The position numbers and the translations under genes are program-made. Below, one piece after another: positions 8,118 through 16,606 of a DNA stretch of 64,000 nt (position 1 is the first letter of the stretch; each line of letters opens with the position of its first letter). This DNA is from UBA2336 sp049306095. GTDB lineage: Bacteria > Bacteroidota > Bacteroidia > Cytophagales > Cyclobacteriaceae. Under the pieces are notes generated by a model. That model searched no databases. It worked only from the letters and a program-made list of their open reading frames with translations, and was not told where the DNA came from. The DNA is taken from NCBI GenBank assembly GCA_049306095.1, contig JBAQPU010000062.1, positions 1-64,000 of the forward strand, given 5' to 3'.

Positions 8118-8438
8118 TTATTTTTTTTCATCGGTACTCTTGAATTTAGAGATCATCCGGTTAAAAAAACGTTTTTCAAATTCCCAGAAAAACCGGAACT
8201 GCCCAAACACAAATCCATACGCCAAAAGCAGGATATTGTAGACAGGCAGTATGAAAATAAAATAAAGTATGTAAGCCCACCAAGGAATTGGCGCACCTCC
8301 AAACAAATAACTCAAAACCGGTTTATTTATGCCTGCTACTGTAAACCCCGTACAAGAAAAAACCACCAAGATAATAATGACCTGCCCCGCACTGCTCAGG
8401 TTCCACCGTTGCTGAAGTTTGTCAATCCATTTCGCCAT
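8118..8438 (-). CDS. DUF6787-like small membrane protein
   Basis: The ATG at 8438 gives a 106-residue protein starting MAKWIDKLQQRWNL. The longer open frame to 8498 would run far into the RluA gene and is not preferred. There are two clear transmembrane segments, around VIIILVVFSCTGFTVAGI and ILYFIFILPVYNILLLAYG, with a basic C-terminus. The pattern RWN ... PxxWWAY ... FGQFRFFWEFEKRFFNR matches a Bacteroidota-restricted family annotated DUF6787. Function is unknown. The start lies four bases after the stop of the pseudouridine synthase gene, which suggests translational coupling. Confidence 0.65.
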   Translation of the reverse strand: MAKWIDKLQQRWNLSSAGQVIIILVVFSCTGFTVAGINKPVLSYLFGGAPIPWWAYILYFIFILPVYNILLLAYGFVFGQFRFFWEFEKRFFNRMISKFKSTDEKK

Positions 8439-8442
8439 AGCC

Positions 8443-9129
8443 TCAATCCAGATCAGCAAAGTAATTCCAGAAACCATCATCCGGAAGCGGAGCTTCAATT
8501 TTCATGGGCTCTTTTTTTACGGGATGTAGAAATTCAAGTTTCCGCGCATGCAGGTTTATACTTCTGCCGTCATTAATAATCTCTCCATAGCCATATTTTA
8601 CATCGCCCCGGATCGGGCAACCCATTGATGCTAACTGAACCCGGATTTGGTGCGACCTGCCCGTTACGGGTCTCACTTCTAATAGCCAATGCCCCTGGGC
8701 CGCGCCCAGAACCTTGTAGCTGAGTTCAGATCGCAATGCACCAGCAGTGTCTTTTGTAAAGAAGGTCGTTTTATTCTTTTTCTCATCCTTCAACAACCAA
8801 TGAATAAGTGTATCGACATCTTTCTTTGGTTTGTTCTTAACCAATGCCCAATACGTTTTCTTAGTTTCCTTTTCACGGAACATGGCATTCATCCTTTCCA
8901 ATGATTTTGAAGTTCGGGCAAACACCACAACCCCGCTCACAGGCCGGTCGAGGCGGTGAACCACTCCCAGGAAAACTGCTCCTGGCTTTTGATATTTCTC
9001 TTTGATGTATTCCTTACAAAGTTCTACCAAAGGGGTATCGCCTGTTTCATCACCCTGCACCAGCAATCCAGCCGACTTATTCACAACCAGTAAATGGTTA
9101 TCTTCATAAAGGATGTCAAGCGGCTTCAT
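8443..9129 (-). CDS. RluA-family pseudouridine synthase
   Basis: The enzyme converts uridine to pseudouridine in rRNA or tRNA. The catalytic motif HRLDRPVSGVVVFA, with the active-site Asp in RLD, lies near residues 58-71. The C-terminal VTGRSHQIRVQL box near 160 is intact. There is no S4 domain, and at 228 residues it is a short, single-domain member such as RluA or TruC. The target site cannot be deduced. It is the first gene of a likely minus-strand operon with the two small membrane proteins downstream and is divergent from the beta-lactamase-like gene. Confidence 0.88.
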   Translation of the reverse strand: MKPLDILYEDNHLLVVNKSAGLLVQGDETGDTPLVELCKEYIKEKYQKPGAVFLGVVHRLDRPVSGVVVFARTSKSLERMNAMFREKETKKTYWALVKNKPKKDVDTLIHWLLKDEKKNKTTFFTKDTAGALRSELSYKVLGAAQGHWLLEVRPVTGRSHQIRVQLASMGCPIRGDVKYGYGEIINDGRSINLHARKLEFLHPVKKEPMKIEAPLPDDGFWNYFADLD

Positions 9130-9197
9130 TTCTCAAAGATATAGATTGAATGGTGAGTGATTGACAGGAATGATTAATTTCAATCATTAAAACTCCT

Positions 9198-10079
9198 ATG
9201 CGATACACCATCCTCCTACTGGTTGTGTGTGCAGCCTGCACTTCACAACCCTCCATCGGTACCTTAAAAACCAACATTGAAACACGTTTGTCGGCAGTAA
9301 AAGGAACGTTTGCTGTGGCGTTTGCCGATATCGAAACGGGCAACACTCTGCTGATTAACGAACATGAAACTTTTCATGCTGCCAGTACCATGAAAACACC
9401 CGTAATGATTGAGGTGTACAAACAAGTAAACGCGGGGAAGTTCTCCCTGACAGATTCCATTGAAATCAAAAATGAATTTAAAAGCATTGTCGACAGCAGT
9501 CTGTACAATCTAAACCCCGAAGACGACAGCGAAACAGAACTTTATAAAATGATTGGCCAGAAACGCACCCTGGCCAGTCTGGTGTACGACATGATTATTG
9601 TCAGCAGCAACCTGGCAACCAATATCGTGATCGAACAGGTTGGCGCAACGCATGTTACTCAATCGATGCGTGAACTTGGGGCCAGCGATATTCAGGTGCT
9701 TCGCGGAGTTGAAGACAATAAAGCCTACGAAAAAGGCATGAACAACACCACTACGGCTTACGACTTAATGGTGATCTTTGAAAAAATGGCAACCCGCAAA
9801 ACCGTAAGCCCCGAAGCTTCTGATGCTATGATACAGATTTTACTTGATCAGCGGTTCAATGATATCATTCCCGCTCAACTTCCTCCAGAAGTTAAGGTAG
9901 CGCACAAGACTGGGTCTATTACAGGCGTTCATCACGACTCGGGGATAGTCATGCTTCCTAATGGAAAACGATATGTGTTGGTTCTGCTCTCTAAAAATTT
10001 AGAAGATACAAATGCAGGAACGATCGCCCTGGCCGACATCTCCCGAATGATTTACGAATATGTAATGGCTAATCCTTGA
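9198..10079 (+). CDS. Class A beta-lactamase-like serine hydrolase, lipoprotein
   Basis: The product (293 residues) starts with a lipoprotein signal (LLVVCAACTSQ, Cys near 14). It carries the class A signature set: STMK (SxxK nucleophile, near residue 63), SSN in place of SDN (near 136) and KTGS (near 238). The omega-loop region reads RGVEDNKAYEKGMNNTTT, with a plausible general-base Glu but spacing unlike TEM-type enzymes. It may be a true beta-lactamase or a DD-peptidase-like relative; sequence alone does not settle resistance. Its end overlaps the 3' end of prfC by 11 bases in convergent orientation. Confidence 0.8.
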   Translation: MRYTILLLVVCAACTSQPSIGTLKTNIETRLSAVKGTFAVAFADIETGNTLLINEHETFHAASTMKTPVMIEVYKQVNAGKFSLTDSIEIKNEFKSIVDSSLYNLNPEDDSETELYKMIGQKRTLASLVYDMIIVSSNLATNIVIEQVGATHVTQSMRELGASDIQVLRGVEDNKAYEKGMNNTTTAYDLMVIFEKMATRKTVSPEASDAMIQILLDQRFNDIIPAQLPPEVKVAHKTGSITGVHHDSGIVMLPNGKRYVLVLLSKNLEDTNAGTIALADISRMIYEYVMANP

Positions 10080-11652
10080 ACTCGGAAGTAAAATGGAAAT
10101 TGATTTCAGGAAAATTTTCCTGAACCATCTGTAACCATCCTTTCGATTCGGCCATAAACACCAACTTGTCGTCTTTATCGCGTGCAATGTGGCGTTGTTT
10201 TGAGTCAATAAACTCCTGGAGTTTTTGGGGATTGTTGCTGCTGATCCAGCAAGCCTTGTAAATATTTTGGGAAACAAACTGTACGGTAGCTCCGTATTCG
10301 TTCTTCAACCGAAACTGAATGACTTCAAACTGAAGCGCACCCACGGTGCCTACTGCTTTTCGTTTTCCTAACTCATACGTGAACAACTGAGCCACTCCTT
10401 CTTCCATTAATTGCAAAAGTCCCTTTTCAAGTTGCTTGCTCTTCATGGCATCCATGTTTACCACTTCTTTGAAAATCTCGGGGGAAAAACTTGGAATGCC
10501 GGTGTATTGAAGTTTCTCCCCTTCTGTGAGAGTATCACCAATTTTCAGGTTTCCGGTATCGTACAAACCAACAATATCCCCCGGCCACGCCTCGTCTACA
10601 GTCTCACGATCCTGCGCCATAAAGGCTGTTGCATTTGAAAAACGAATGCCCTTTTCCTGACGAACATGAAAATAGTTGGTAGCCCGTTCAAACTTTCCCG
10701 AACAAACGCGAAGGAATGCAATTCGATTACGGTGCTTCGGATCCATGTTGGCGTGAATCTTGAAAATAAATCCGGTGAATTTACGCTCATCAGGTTTTAC
10801 CACGCGCACCGTGGTGTCACGTGAGATGGGTGTTGGGGCAATGCGAATGAACGTATCCAGTAATTCTTTCACACCAAAGTTGTTTACGGCACTTCCAAAA
10901 AATACCGGAGCCACTTTTCCTTCCAGGTAATCCTGCACGTTAAATTCCGGGTATACGCCTTCAATCAATTCAACATCGGCACGTAGTTGTTTTGCATAAT
11001 TCTCTCCTATAAGCTTATCAAGTTCTTCACTTTGAATATCGGCTACCTCCACTGCTTCTTGCACCGTTACTTTGCTGGGTGTAAATAGGTTCAGCTTCTT
11101 CTCGTACAAACTGTACACTCCTTTAAATGTCTTACCCATGCTGATGGGCCAGCTTAAGGGTCGTACTTTGATTGAAAGCTTTTCTTCAACTTCATCCAAC
11201 AACTCAAACGGGTCCCTTCCTTCGCGGTCGAGTTTGTTAATAAAGCAAAGCACAGGGGTGTTGCGCATGCGGCAAACTTCCATCAGTTTTTCTGTCTGAA
11301 TCTCCACGCCTTTTACGCAATCAATTACCAGGATTACACTATCCACTGCTGTGAGGGTACGGTAGGTATCTTCGGCAAAATCCTGGTGACCGGGAGTATC
11401 CAGCAGGTTGATCTTAATATCCTTGTAATTAAAACCCATTACGGACGTGGCAACCGAGATACCGCGTTGCTTTTCAATTTCCATCCAGTCGCTGCGGGCA
11501 TGATCTTTTATCTTGCTCGATTTCACCGCACCTGCTTTTTGAATAGCACCTCCAAATAGCAGCAGTTTTTCTGTTAACGTGGTTTTGCCGGCATCGGGGT
11601 GGCTGATGATGCCGAACGTTCTGCGTTTCGCGATTTCCTGATTTAAGCTCAT
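10069..11652 (-). CDS. prfC: Peptide chain release factor 3
   Basis: RF3 is the GTPase that recycles RF1 and RF2 after peptide release. The 527-residue product shows the P-loop SHPDAGKTTL near residue 18, switch-region RGISV, DTPGHQDF (G3) and NKLD (G4), followed by the RF3-specific C-terminal domains. The ATG at 11652 is preferred by family alignment (MSLNQEIAKRRTFGIISH). The last two-thirds of this ATG sit inside a perfect 19-bp inverted repeat (11651-11691), and the leader has a competing stem (see 11651-11719). The gene is convergent with the beta-lactamase-like gene and overlaps it by 11 bases. Confidence 0.96.
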   Translation of the reverse strand: MSLNQEIAKRRTFGIISHPDAGKTTLTEKLLLFGGAIQKAGAVKSSKIKDHARSDWMEIEKQRGISVATSVMGFNYKDIKINLLDTPGHQDFAEDTYRTLTAVDSVILVIDCVKGVEIQTEKLMEVCRMRNTPVLCFINKLDREGRDPFELLDEVEEKLSIKVRPLSWPISMGKTFKGVYSLYEKKLNLFTPSKVTVQEAVEVADIQSEELDKLIGENYAKQLRADVELIEGVYPEFNVQDYLEGKVAPVFFGSAVNNFGVKELLDTFIRIAPTPISRDTTVRVVKPDERKFTGFIFKIHANMDPKHRNRIAFLRVCSGKFERATNYFHVRQEKGIRFSNATAFMAQDRETVDEAWPGDIVGLYDTGNLKIGDTLTEGEKLQYTGIPSFSPEIFKEVVNMDAMKSKQLEKGLLQLMEEGVAQLFTYELGKRKAVGTVGALQFEVIQFRLKNEYGATVQFVSQNIYKACWISSNNPQKLQEFIDSKQRHIARDKDDKLVFMAESKGWLQMVQENFPEINFHFTSEFKD

Positions 11653-11719
11653 ATAGGTGTCCTACACCTCAAAGGTGTAGGACACCTATATCCTACTCCT
11701 TTGAGCGGGCGCAAAACTA
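11651..11719 (-). promoter_or_regulatory. Promoter and bistable leader of prfC
   Basis: On the minus strand TAGTTTTG (11719-11712) matches the -7 consensus and predicts transcription starting near 11705. From there, CTCAAAGGAGTAGGA (11705-11691) can pair at 14 of 15 positions with TCCTACACCTTTGAG (stem I). The segment TATAGGTGTCCTACACCT can instead pair perfectly with AGGTGTAGGACACCTATA (stem II, 19 bp including flanks, 3-base loop). The two stems share the central strand and exclude each other. Stem II covers the first two bases of the prfC AUG, while stem I leaves it open. An SD-like AAAGGAG lies in the 5' strand of stem I. The layout fits a translation switch; the trigger is unknown. Confidence 0.55.
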
Positions 11720-11820
11720 ATTAAAATATTGGGATTGATGGCGCATAAGATCCCGAACATCTATCTGTTATTTGTAGTCCTTAGAACCTTGGACAAGGGC
11801 GAAATTCGCAAAGGGTTTGG

Positions 11821-12516
11821 TCACTTTAACAATTGAGTTACCACTGCTCTGTACAACTTTCCAATCGGAATTGCATAATCACCAATCCTGATCTGATTTC
11901 CTTCGATGCTCTTGATGTGTTTCACCGCAACCGCAAACGATTTATGAACTTGCAGGAAGTCGGTTGAAGGAAGCAGCGTTAGAATACCAGATATTTTTTC
12001 ACGTGTTATGATTGTTTCATTTTTCGTGATGAGCTTGGTGTAATTGCCTGAAGCTTCAACATACAAGAGTTCATCCATTAAAACCTGTGTGTATTTTTTA
12101 TCGCTATACACAAAAAAACGACTTTCATCTACTACTTTTTCCTTCATTACCGTCTGACGGGCTCTGTCGGCACTCACCGCTTTATTGACGGCCTTCAGAA
12201 AGCGCTCAAAACTGAAGGGTTTTAACAGGTAATCAACAACATTGAGCTCAAACCCCTCCAGTGCAAATTCACTGTATGCGGTTGTGACAATAACTTTTGG
12301 TGGAGCAGACAGTGTCTTCAAAAAGTCAAATCCTTTCAACTTCGGCATGTTCAGGTCAAGAAATATCAAATCAACATCATGTGTGTTCAAGTATTGCAGG
12401 GCCTCCAGGGCATCATAACAGTTCATTTTTAATTCAAAGTTGGGCAGCAGATCGCAATAGCCCTTGATAATATCGTGGGCGATTGGCTCATCATCAACTA
12501 TGAGATAATTGATCAT
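11821..12516 (-). CDS. LytTR-family response regulator
   Basis: This is the response regulator of a LytS/LytR-type two-component pair. An N-terminal receiver domain (residues 1-120) has the acidic DDEP cluster at 8-11, the phospho-acceptor Asp in FLDLNMP near 54 and Lys in YLLKPF near 104. A C-terminal LytTR DNA-binding domain (about 135-231) has YVEASGNYTKL and LPSTDFLQVHKSFAV. Its start codon overlaps the stop of the kinase gene by four bases (ATGA), showing translational coupling. Targets are unknown. These pairs are common in Bacteroidota and often control neighbouring or envelope genes. Confidence 0.92.
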   Translation of the reverse strand: MINYLIVDDEPIAHDIIKGYCDLLPNFELKMNCYDALEALQYLNTHDVDLIFLDLNMPKLKGFDFLKTLSAPPKVIVTTAYSEFALEGFELNVVDYLLKPFSFERFLKAVNKAVSADRARQTVMKEKVVDESRFFVYSDKKYTQVLMDELLYVEASGNYTKLITKNETIITREKISGILTLLPSTDFLQVHKSFAVAVKHIKSIEGNQIRIGDYAIPIGKLYRAVVTQLLK

Positions 12517-13301
12517 TTCAGTCTTAGCGTTAATTGTGCCTTATACATATTGTTGTAATGGGAGCAGGAAAAAGTGTGTGTTTTCGGGTAAACCAAATCC
12601 AATCTGCGCTGAAGGTTTTTCAAACCAATTCCTTGATTTTCTCCCGCCTGTTGATGCTCAAAATTGTTTTCCACAGCAAAAATAATTTCATTTTCATTGG
12701 CTGTAAGTTGAATAATAACATACGCGTTTTCTCTTAAGGTCTCCACGCCATGTTTAAACGCATTCTCAACCAGTATAATAAACAACAAAGGCCTCACTTT
12801 CAGTCCTTCTATTTCAATGTCCTTGTTAAACTGAATTTCAATCTTCTTATGGTAACGAGCTGTATGTAATTCAATATAGTTATCAATAAATTCTACCTCT
12901 TGTGCTAATGTCACCATTTCTTTCTGTCCGTCATAAATGCTATAGCGCATCATATCCGACAGGTTTAGGATTAACTGTTGCGCCCTTTTGGAATCTTTTC
13001 CAACCAACCCGTATAAATTATTAAGTGTATTGAAAAAGAAGTGAGGGCTGACCTGACTTTGTAAATGCAACAGCTCGATACTCGCCTTCTCCTTTTTCTG
13101 TTTTAGGGTTTCCCTGATCTGAACAAAGATCCAACGTGCACCCCAAAAGAATAACAAGGACCAATACAAGAACGCCAGGATTGAAGAGGCCGGTTCGATT
13201 GCAAAATCCTCGAGCACAACTAAAATGATACCCATCCCGACTGCGAAAATCCAATACCCGTATCTACGGATCACCCTGCTTGACTTAACGAATGAAATCA
13301 T
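12513..13301 (-). CDS. LytS-like sensor histidine kinase (His_kinase family)
   Basis: The ATG at 13301 gives 262 residues starting MISFVKSS. The frame is open up to 13355, so the start is not certain. Two transmembrane helices (about residues 15-35 and 40-60 from this start) precede a PF06580-type kinase core. Its His motif is SQVSPHFFFNTLNNLYGL, followed by an ATPase domain with PLLFIILVENAFKHG and NQGIGLKNLQRRL. There is no periplasmic sensor domain of size, so the signal is probably sensed in or near the membrane. It is coupled to the LytTR regulator by a four-base overlap. Confidence 0.88.
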   Translation of the reverse strand: MISFVKSSRVIRRYGYWIFAVGMGIILVVLEDFAIEPASSILAFLYWSLLFFWGARWIFVQIRETLKQKKEKASIELLHLQSQVSPHFFFNTLNNLYGLVGKDSKRAQQLILNLSDMMRYSIYDGQKEMVTLAQEVEFIDNYIELHTARYHKKIEIQFNKDIEIEGLKVRPLLFIILVENAFKHGVETLRENAYVIIQLTANENEIIFAVENNFEHQQAGENQGIGLKNLQRRLDLVYPKTHTFSCSHYNNMYKAQLTLRLK

Positions 13302-13504
13302 GCTCAATGATAACCAAGTAATACGGGCCTCACAAAAAAGTTGATGAACGACCATTTTTTGAGGTTCAACATATCCGAAACGATCATCAATGTCTTTATA
13401 ACCAGAAACGAATCATTTGAAATCGAAAGGGAGTTGATCATCACAATTATTTCCAGCGGGTATTCGATATGAATACGTTTGTCGGGCAACTAAATCAAAT
13501 AAAA

Positions 13505-14677
13505 ATGAAAAAGAGAATACTTCGCTACCTTAAACACATTGTCCTCACCATTTTAATACCGCTGCCATTTGTAATGATATTTGGCTTATATCAAGGAGCC
13601 ACGTTGCACCTGGAGGACAATCCCGTGGCTCTTCATTGGGATAATGAAGGTCCCTATATTTTTTACTCAAACGATAGCACCGTTAATGTTAACTATATAA
13701 AAAAGCACGCAAACGAGGAATTTTTTGCTTTCAGTAAGGGGCTCCACATCGACTCTCTTCAATCCGTCACGTGTTATTACCCACTCGATTCATCCCAGTT
13801 TCAAGTTCCCATCAAAACCAGTTTCCAAATACCCAATAGTATTTACCATGACAAGGGCAGGATTTTGGCAATCTCCGATATAGAAAGCAACTATAAAGCC
13901 TTTCGGGATTTCCTGATCCATAGCAACGTTATCAATGAAAATCTTGAATGGATTTTCGGTAACGGACATTTAGTATTGGCTGGCGACTTTGTTGATCGCG
14001 GATACTTTACCACACAGGTGCTTTGGTTTATATACAAGTTGGAACGGGCCGCGGAAAAAGCTGGAGGTTTTGTGCACTTTATCATCGGAAATCATGAACT
14101 GAAAATGATGCACGGAGATTATCATGCCACCTCAGGAAAATACTATCATGTGGCATCTCTCCTTGGTAAAAAGCAAGTTGAACTTTATGACCAACACTCA
14201 TTTATCGGTAAGTGGATGGCAAGCAAAAACGCGATGGAAATGATCAATGGAAATTTATTTGTGCATGGAGGCATTCATCCCGATTTCGCTATTACAAAAT
14301 TCAGTTTGGAAGAGATTAATGAACGGATCAGAAATCACTATTATCACTCCTTTTCAATCCGATCAGTTAAAGATACTGACCAATTTATTCACTCAACTCT
14401 TACAGGACCTTGTTGGTATCGCGGATACTTTAGAGAGGATTTGAGCCAACAACAGGTGGAGGCAAGCCTTGCCAAGTTTAATGCTAACGCTGTAGTCGTA
14501 GGGCACACCCTGCAATCGAAAGTGACAAAAGCGTTTAACGGAAAGGTATTTGGCATTGATGTAAAGCATCCATCCGATCATCGCACCGAGTGGCCATCCG
14601 GAAAATCGGAAGGGCTATTGATTGAAGGGGATACGTATTACAGGGTATTGGCTTCAGGCGAGAAAATAAAGCTCTAA
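13505..14677 (+). CDS. Membrane-anchored calcineurin-like phosphoesterase
   Basis: The ATG at 13505 (MKKRILRYLKH) is preferred over 13469 because it directly precedes a basic stretch and a single transmembrane helix (residues 12-34). The rest is a metallophosphatase of the PPP type. It has SDIES near 130, GDFVDRGYF near 163, GNHELKMMHG near 196 and VGHTLQS near 340. All metal ligands expected from these motifs are present. The catalytic domain would face the periplasm. Relatives are annotated as Shewanella-like or ApaH-like serine/threonine phosphatases; the substrate is unknown. It is divergent from the LytS/LytTR pair. Confidence 0.85.
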   Translation: MKKRILRYLKHIVLTILIPLPFVMIFGLYQGATLHLEDNPVALHWDNEGPYIFYSNDSTVNVNYIKKHANEEFFAFSKGLHIDSLQSVTCYYPLDSSQFQVPIKTSFQIPNSIYHDKGRILAISDIESNYKAFRDFLIHSNVINENLEWIFGNGHLVLAGDFVDRGYFTTQVLWFIYKLERAAEKAGGFVHFIIGNHELKMMHGDYHATSGKYYHVASLLGKKQVELYDQHSFIGKWMASKNAMEMINGNLFVHGGIHPDFAITKFSLEEINERIRNHYYHSFSIRSVKDTDQFIHSTLTGPCWYRGYFREDLSQQQVEASLAKFNANAVVVGHTLQSKVTKAFNGKVFGIDVKHPSDHRTEWPSGKSEGLLIEGDTYYRVLASGEKIKL

Positions 14678-14748
14678 AAAACTGTTACTCTATTTCAACT
14701 ATATTGCCTTAGTCATTCAGACATCCAAAGTTTATAAAGCCAAAGGTT

Positions 14749-15774
14749 TTACTCCACCAGCACCGGTCTGAATTTTTTCGGATCGCGAAGCGCCTGGGCT
14801 ATCCCCTTACTGACTGCCAGTAAGGGCTCCTGATCAATGTGGATGGGCACCTGAAAAGAATGCTCTAATCGTTCACGCAACCCATGCAACAGTGCTCCCC
14901 CACCGGTAATGTGAATACCATTTTCATAAATATCACCGGCCAGTTCTGGCGGGCAAACTTCAAGGGCATGAACAATACCTTCCTCAATGGCACTAAAAGG
15001 TTTTTCTAAAATTTCCATTACTTCAAGACCTGATATGGTGCGGGTAACCGGAATGCCCTCCATAATATCTTTTCCTTTTATCGTAATGGATGCTGGTTCA
15101 ATACCATCCTGATTCCACACCATACCGGTTTGAATTTTAATTTGTTCGGCAGTCTTAAACCCAATGGCCATGTTATAGTTTCTTCTGAACGCATCCTGAA
15201 TTTCTAACGTCAGCGAATCGCCCGCTACTTTGGTTGAGTGGAATACGGCAATTCCTGAAAGCGAAATGACAACGATCTCCGTAATGCCACCTCCAATGTC
15301 AACAATCATTTTTCCTTCGGGAGTTTGGATATCCAACCCCATACCTGATGCTGCCGCGAGGGGCTCAAAAAATAAATTGGTTTTACGGGCATGAAACTGA
15401 TCCATAACATCGCGCAGCGCCCTGCGCTCAACTTCGGTGGTGCCATACGGAACACCGGAAATAATATGACCGAAAGTGCCAAACCATCTTTTAGGGTATA
15501 CTGTTTTTACCATTTCACTGATCATCCTGGAAGCCGATTCATAGTCGGCTATCACGCCACCGCGCAACGGCTTCACCGGGCTAAGTTCAGCATGATTCTT
15601 TTCATACATGTTATACGCAGCATCTCCCACCGCCTTCACCTGGTGGGTAGTTGAATCAAACGCGATGTATGAAGGCTGACACATGAGCACCCCCTGATTG
15701 TTAGTCAGGAGTGTATTGCTGTTACCCAGATCAATGGCAAAACTGTTGGATGCTATAAAAGGAAGGTTCATCAT
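14749..15774 (-). CDS. mreB: MreB-like rod-shape actin homologue
   Basis: The 341-residue product is a bacterial actin of the MreB/Mbl family, which forms membrane-associated filaments that guide cell-wall synthesis. It has the phosphate-1 loop FAIDLGNSNT near 12, phosphate-2 MIVDIGGGITEI near 160 and the adenosine motif GIHITGGGALLHGL near 290. The N-terminus is slightly longer than in E. coli MreB. No mreC, mreD or pbp2 genes flank it, so this may be a second MreB paralogue outside the main shape operon. The start could also be the next codon, since the protein begins MM. Confidence 0.88.
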   Translation of the reverse strand: MMNLPFIASNSFAIDLGNSNTLLTNNQGVLMCQPSYIAFDSTTHQVKAVGDAAYNMYEKNHAELSPVKPLRGGVIADYESASRMISEMVKTVYPKRWFGTFGHIISGVPYGTTEVERRALRDVMDQFHARKTNLFFEPLAAASGMGLDIQTPEGKMIVDIGGGITEIVVISLSGIAVFHSTKVAGDSLTLEIQDAFRRNYNMAIGFKTAEQIKIQTGMVWNQDGIEPASITIKGKDIMEGIPVTRTISGLEVMEILEKPFSAIEEGIVHALEVCPPELAGDIYENGIHITGGGALLHGLRERLEHSFQVPIHIDQEPLLAVSKGIAQALRDPKKFRPVLVE

Positions 15775-15908
15775 GATGTTTCAAACTTTAGTGCAAAAGT
15801 ATCCCTCTGACCGTTAAAGCAGAAATTCTTTTACATAAATACCTACCTGTATGGATTTGAGTTATCGCAAAGTACTATCTTTCAAGAGACGGTAAGGTAC
15901 ATATACCA

Positions 15909-16490
15909 ATGAAAAAAGCAGCCCTGTTTATCGCCTTATTTGCATTTTCTTCGGTGGCACATGGGCAAACGATTGGCCTCAGAACCGGAATTAATATTGC
16001 CTCGCAGCTTTGGAATGTTGAAGGATCAAAAATAAGGCCCGCCTCACATCTTGGCCCTCACCTTGGTTTAACATTAAACTTCAGTGAGTCTGAAAAAGCA
16101 TCTGCCCAACTAGAGGTATCCTATTCGCGCTTTGGATTTGGGAAATACACAGACAGTACGGGAACAATACCTCCGCAAAGCATAGACTATATCAAATTTG
16201 GCGGTGGGGCAAAATATTATCTCAAAGAAAATATAAACATCCATGCCGGGGCAGAGCTTGGATTTGGCTTTCGTGACGTCCGCGACCTGATCTACTTGAG
16301 TGAACCGGATTTCGGCCTTTTTGTTGGCTGTGAATACTACCATAACCTTAATCTGGGTATTGGTGGGCGATATTTTTATGGCATTTCCGATACGAATGAC
16401 ATTGCCAACATCAAACAATTCAACCGTGCCTTTCAAATTTCAGTCCTCATCCGATTCAATGGATTGCAGCTCAAACAAATGGGGCACTAA
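15909..16490 (+). CDS. Outer-membrane beta-barrel protein (PorT-like)
   Basis: The 193-residue product has a signal peptide ending at VAHGQ (residues 1-20). A series of short amphipathic strands with alternating aromatic residues follows (LGLTLNFS, AQLEVSYSRFGFG, IKFGGGAKYYL, HAGAELGFGFR, LGIGGRYFYGI, FQISVLIRFNG). The C-terminal aromatic strand is typical of small eight-stranded barrels (OMP_b-brl_2). Its function is unknown, as for most members. It lies between mreB (divergent) and dnaK without an obvious shared operon. Confidence 0.75.
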   Translation: MKKAALFIALFAFSSVAHGQTIGLRTGINIASQLWNVEGSKIRPASHLGPHLGLTLNFSESEKASAQLEVSYSRFGFGKYTDSTGTIPPQSIDYIKFGGGAKYYLKENINIHAGAELGFGFRDVRDLIYLSEPDFGLFVGCEYYHNLNLGIGGRYFYGISDTNDIANIKQFNRAFQISVLIRFNGLQLKQMGH

Positions 16491-16606
16491 GTACATCTGC
16501 CATCCTGTCACCCTTTTTGGCCCAAAAACCTGCTGGCATGGGCATTGTTATCCCCTTAGGGCTAACAAAAACAAGGAATTAACAGATTTTATAAATACAC
16601 ATTGTC

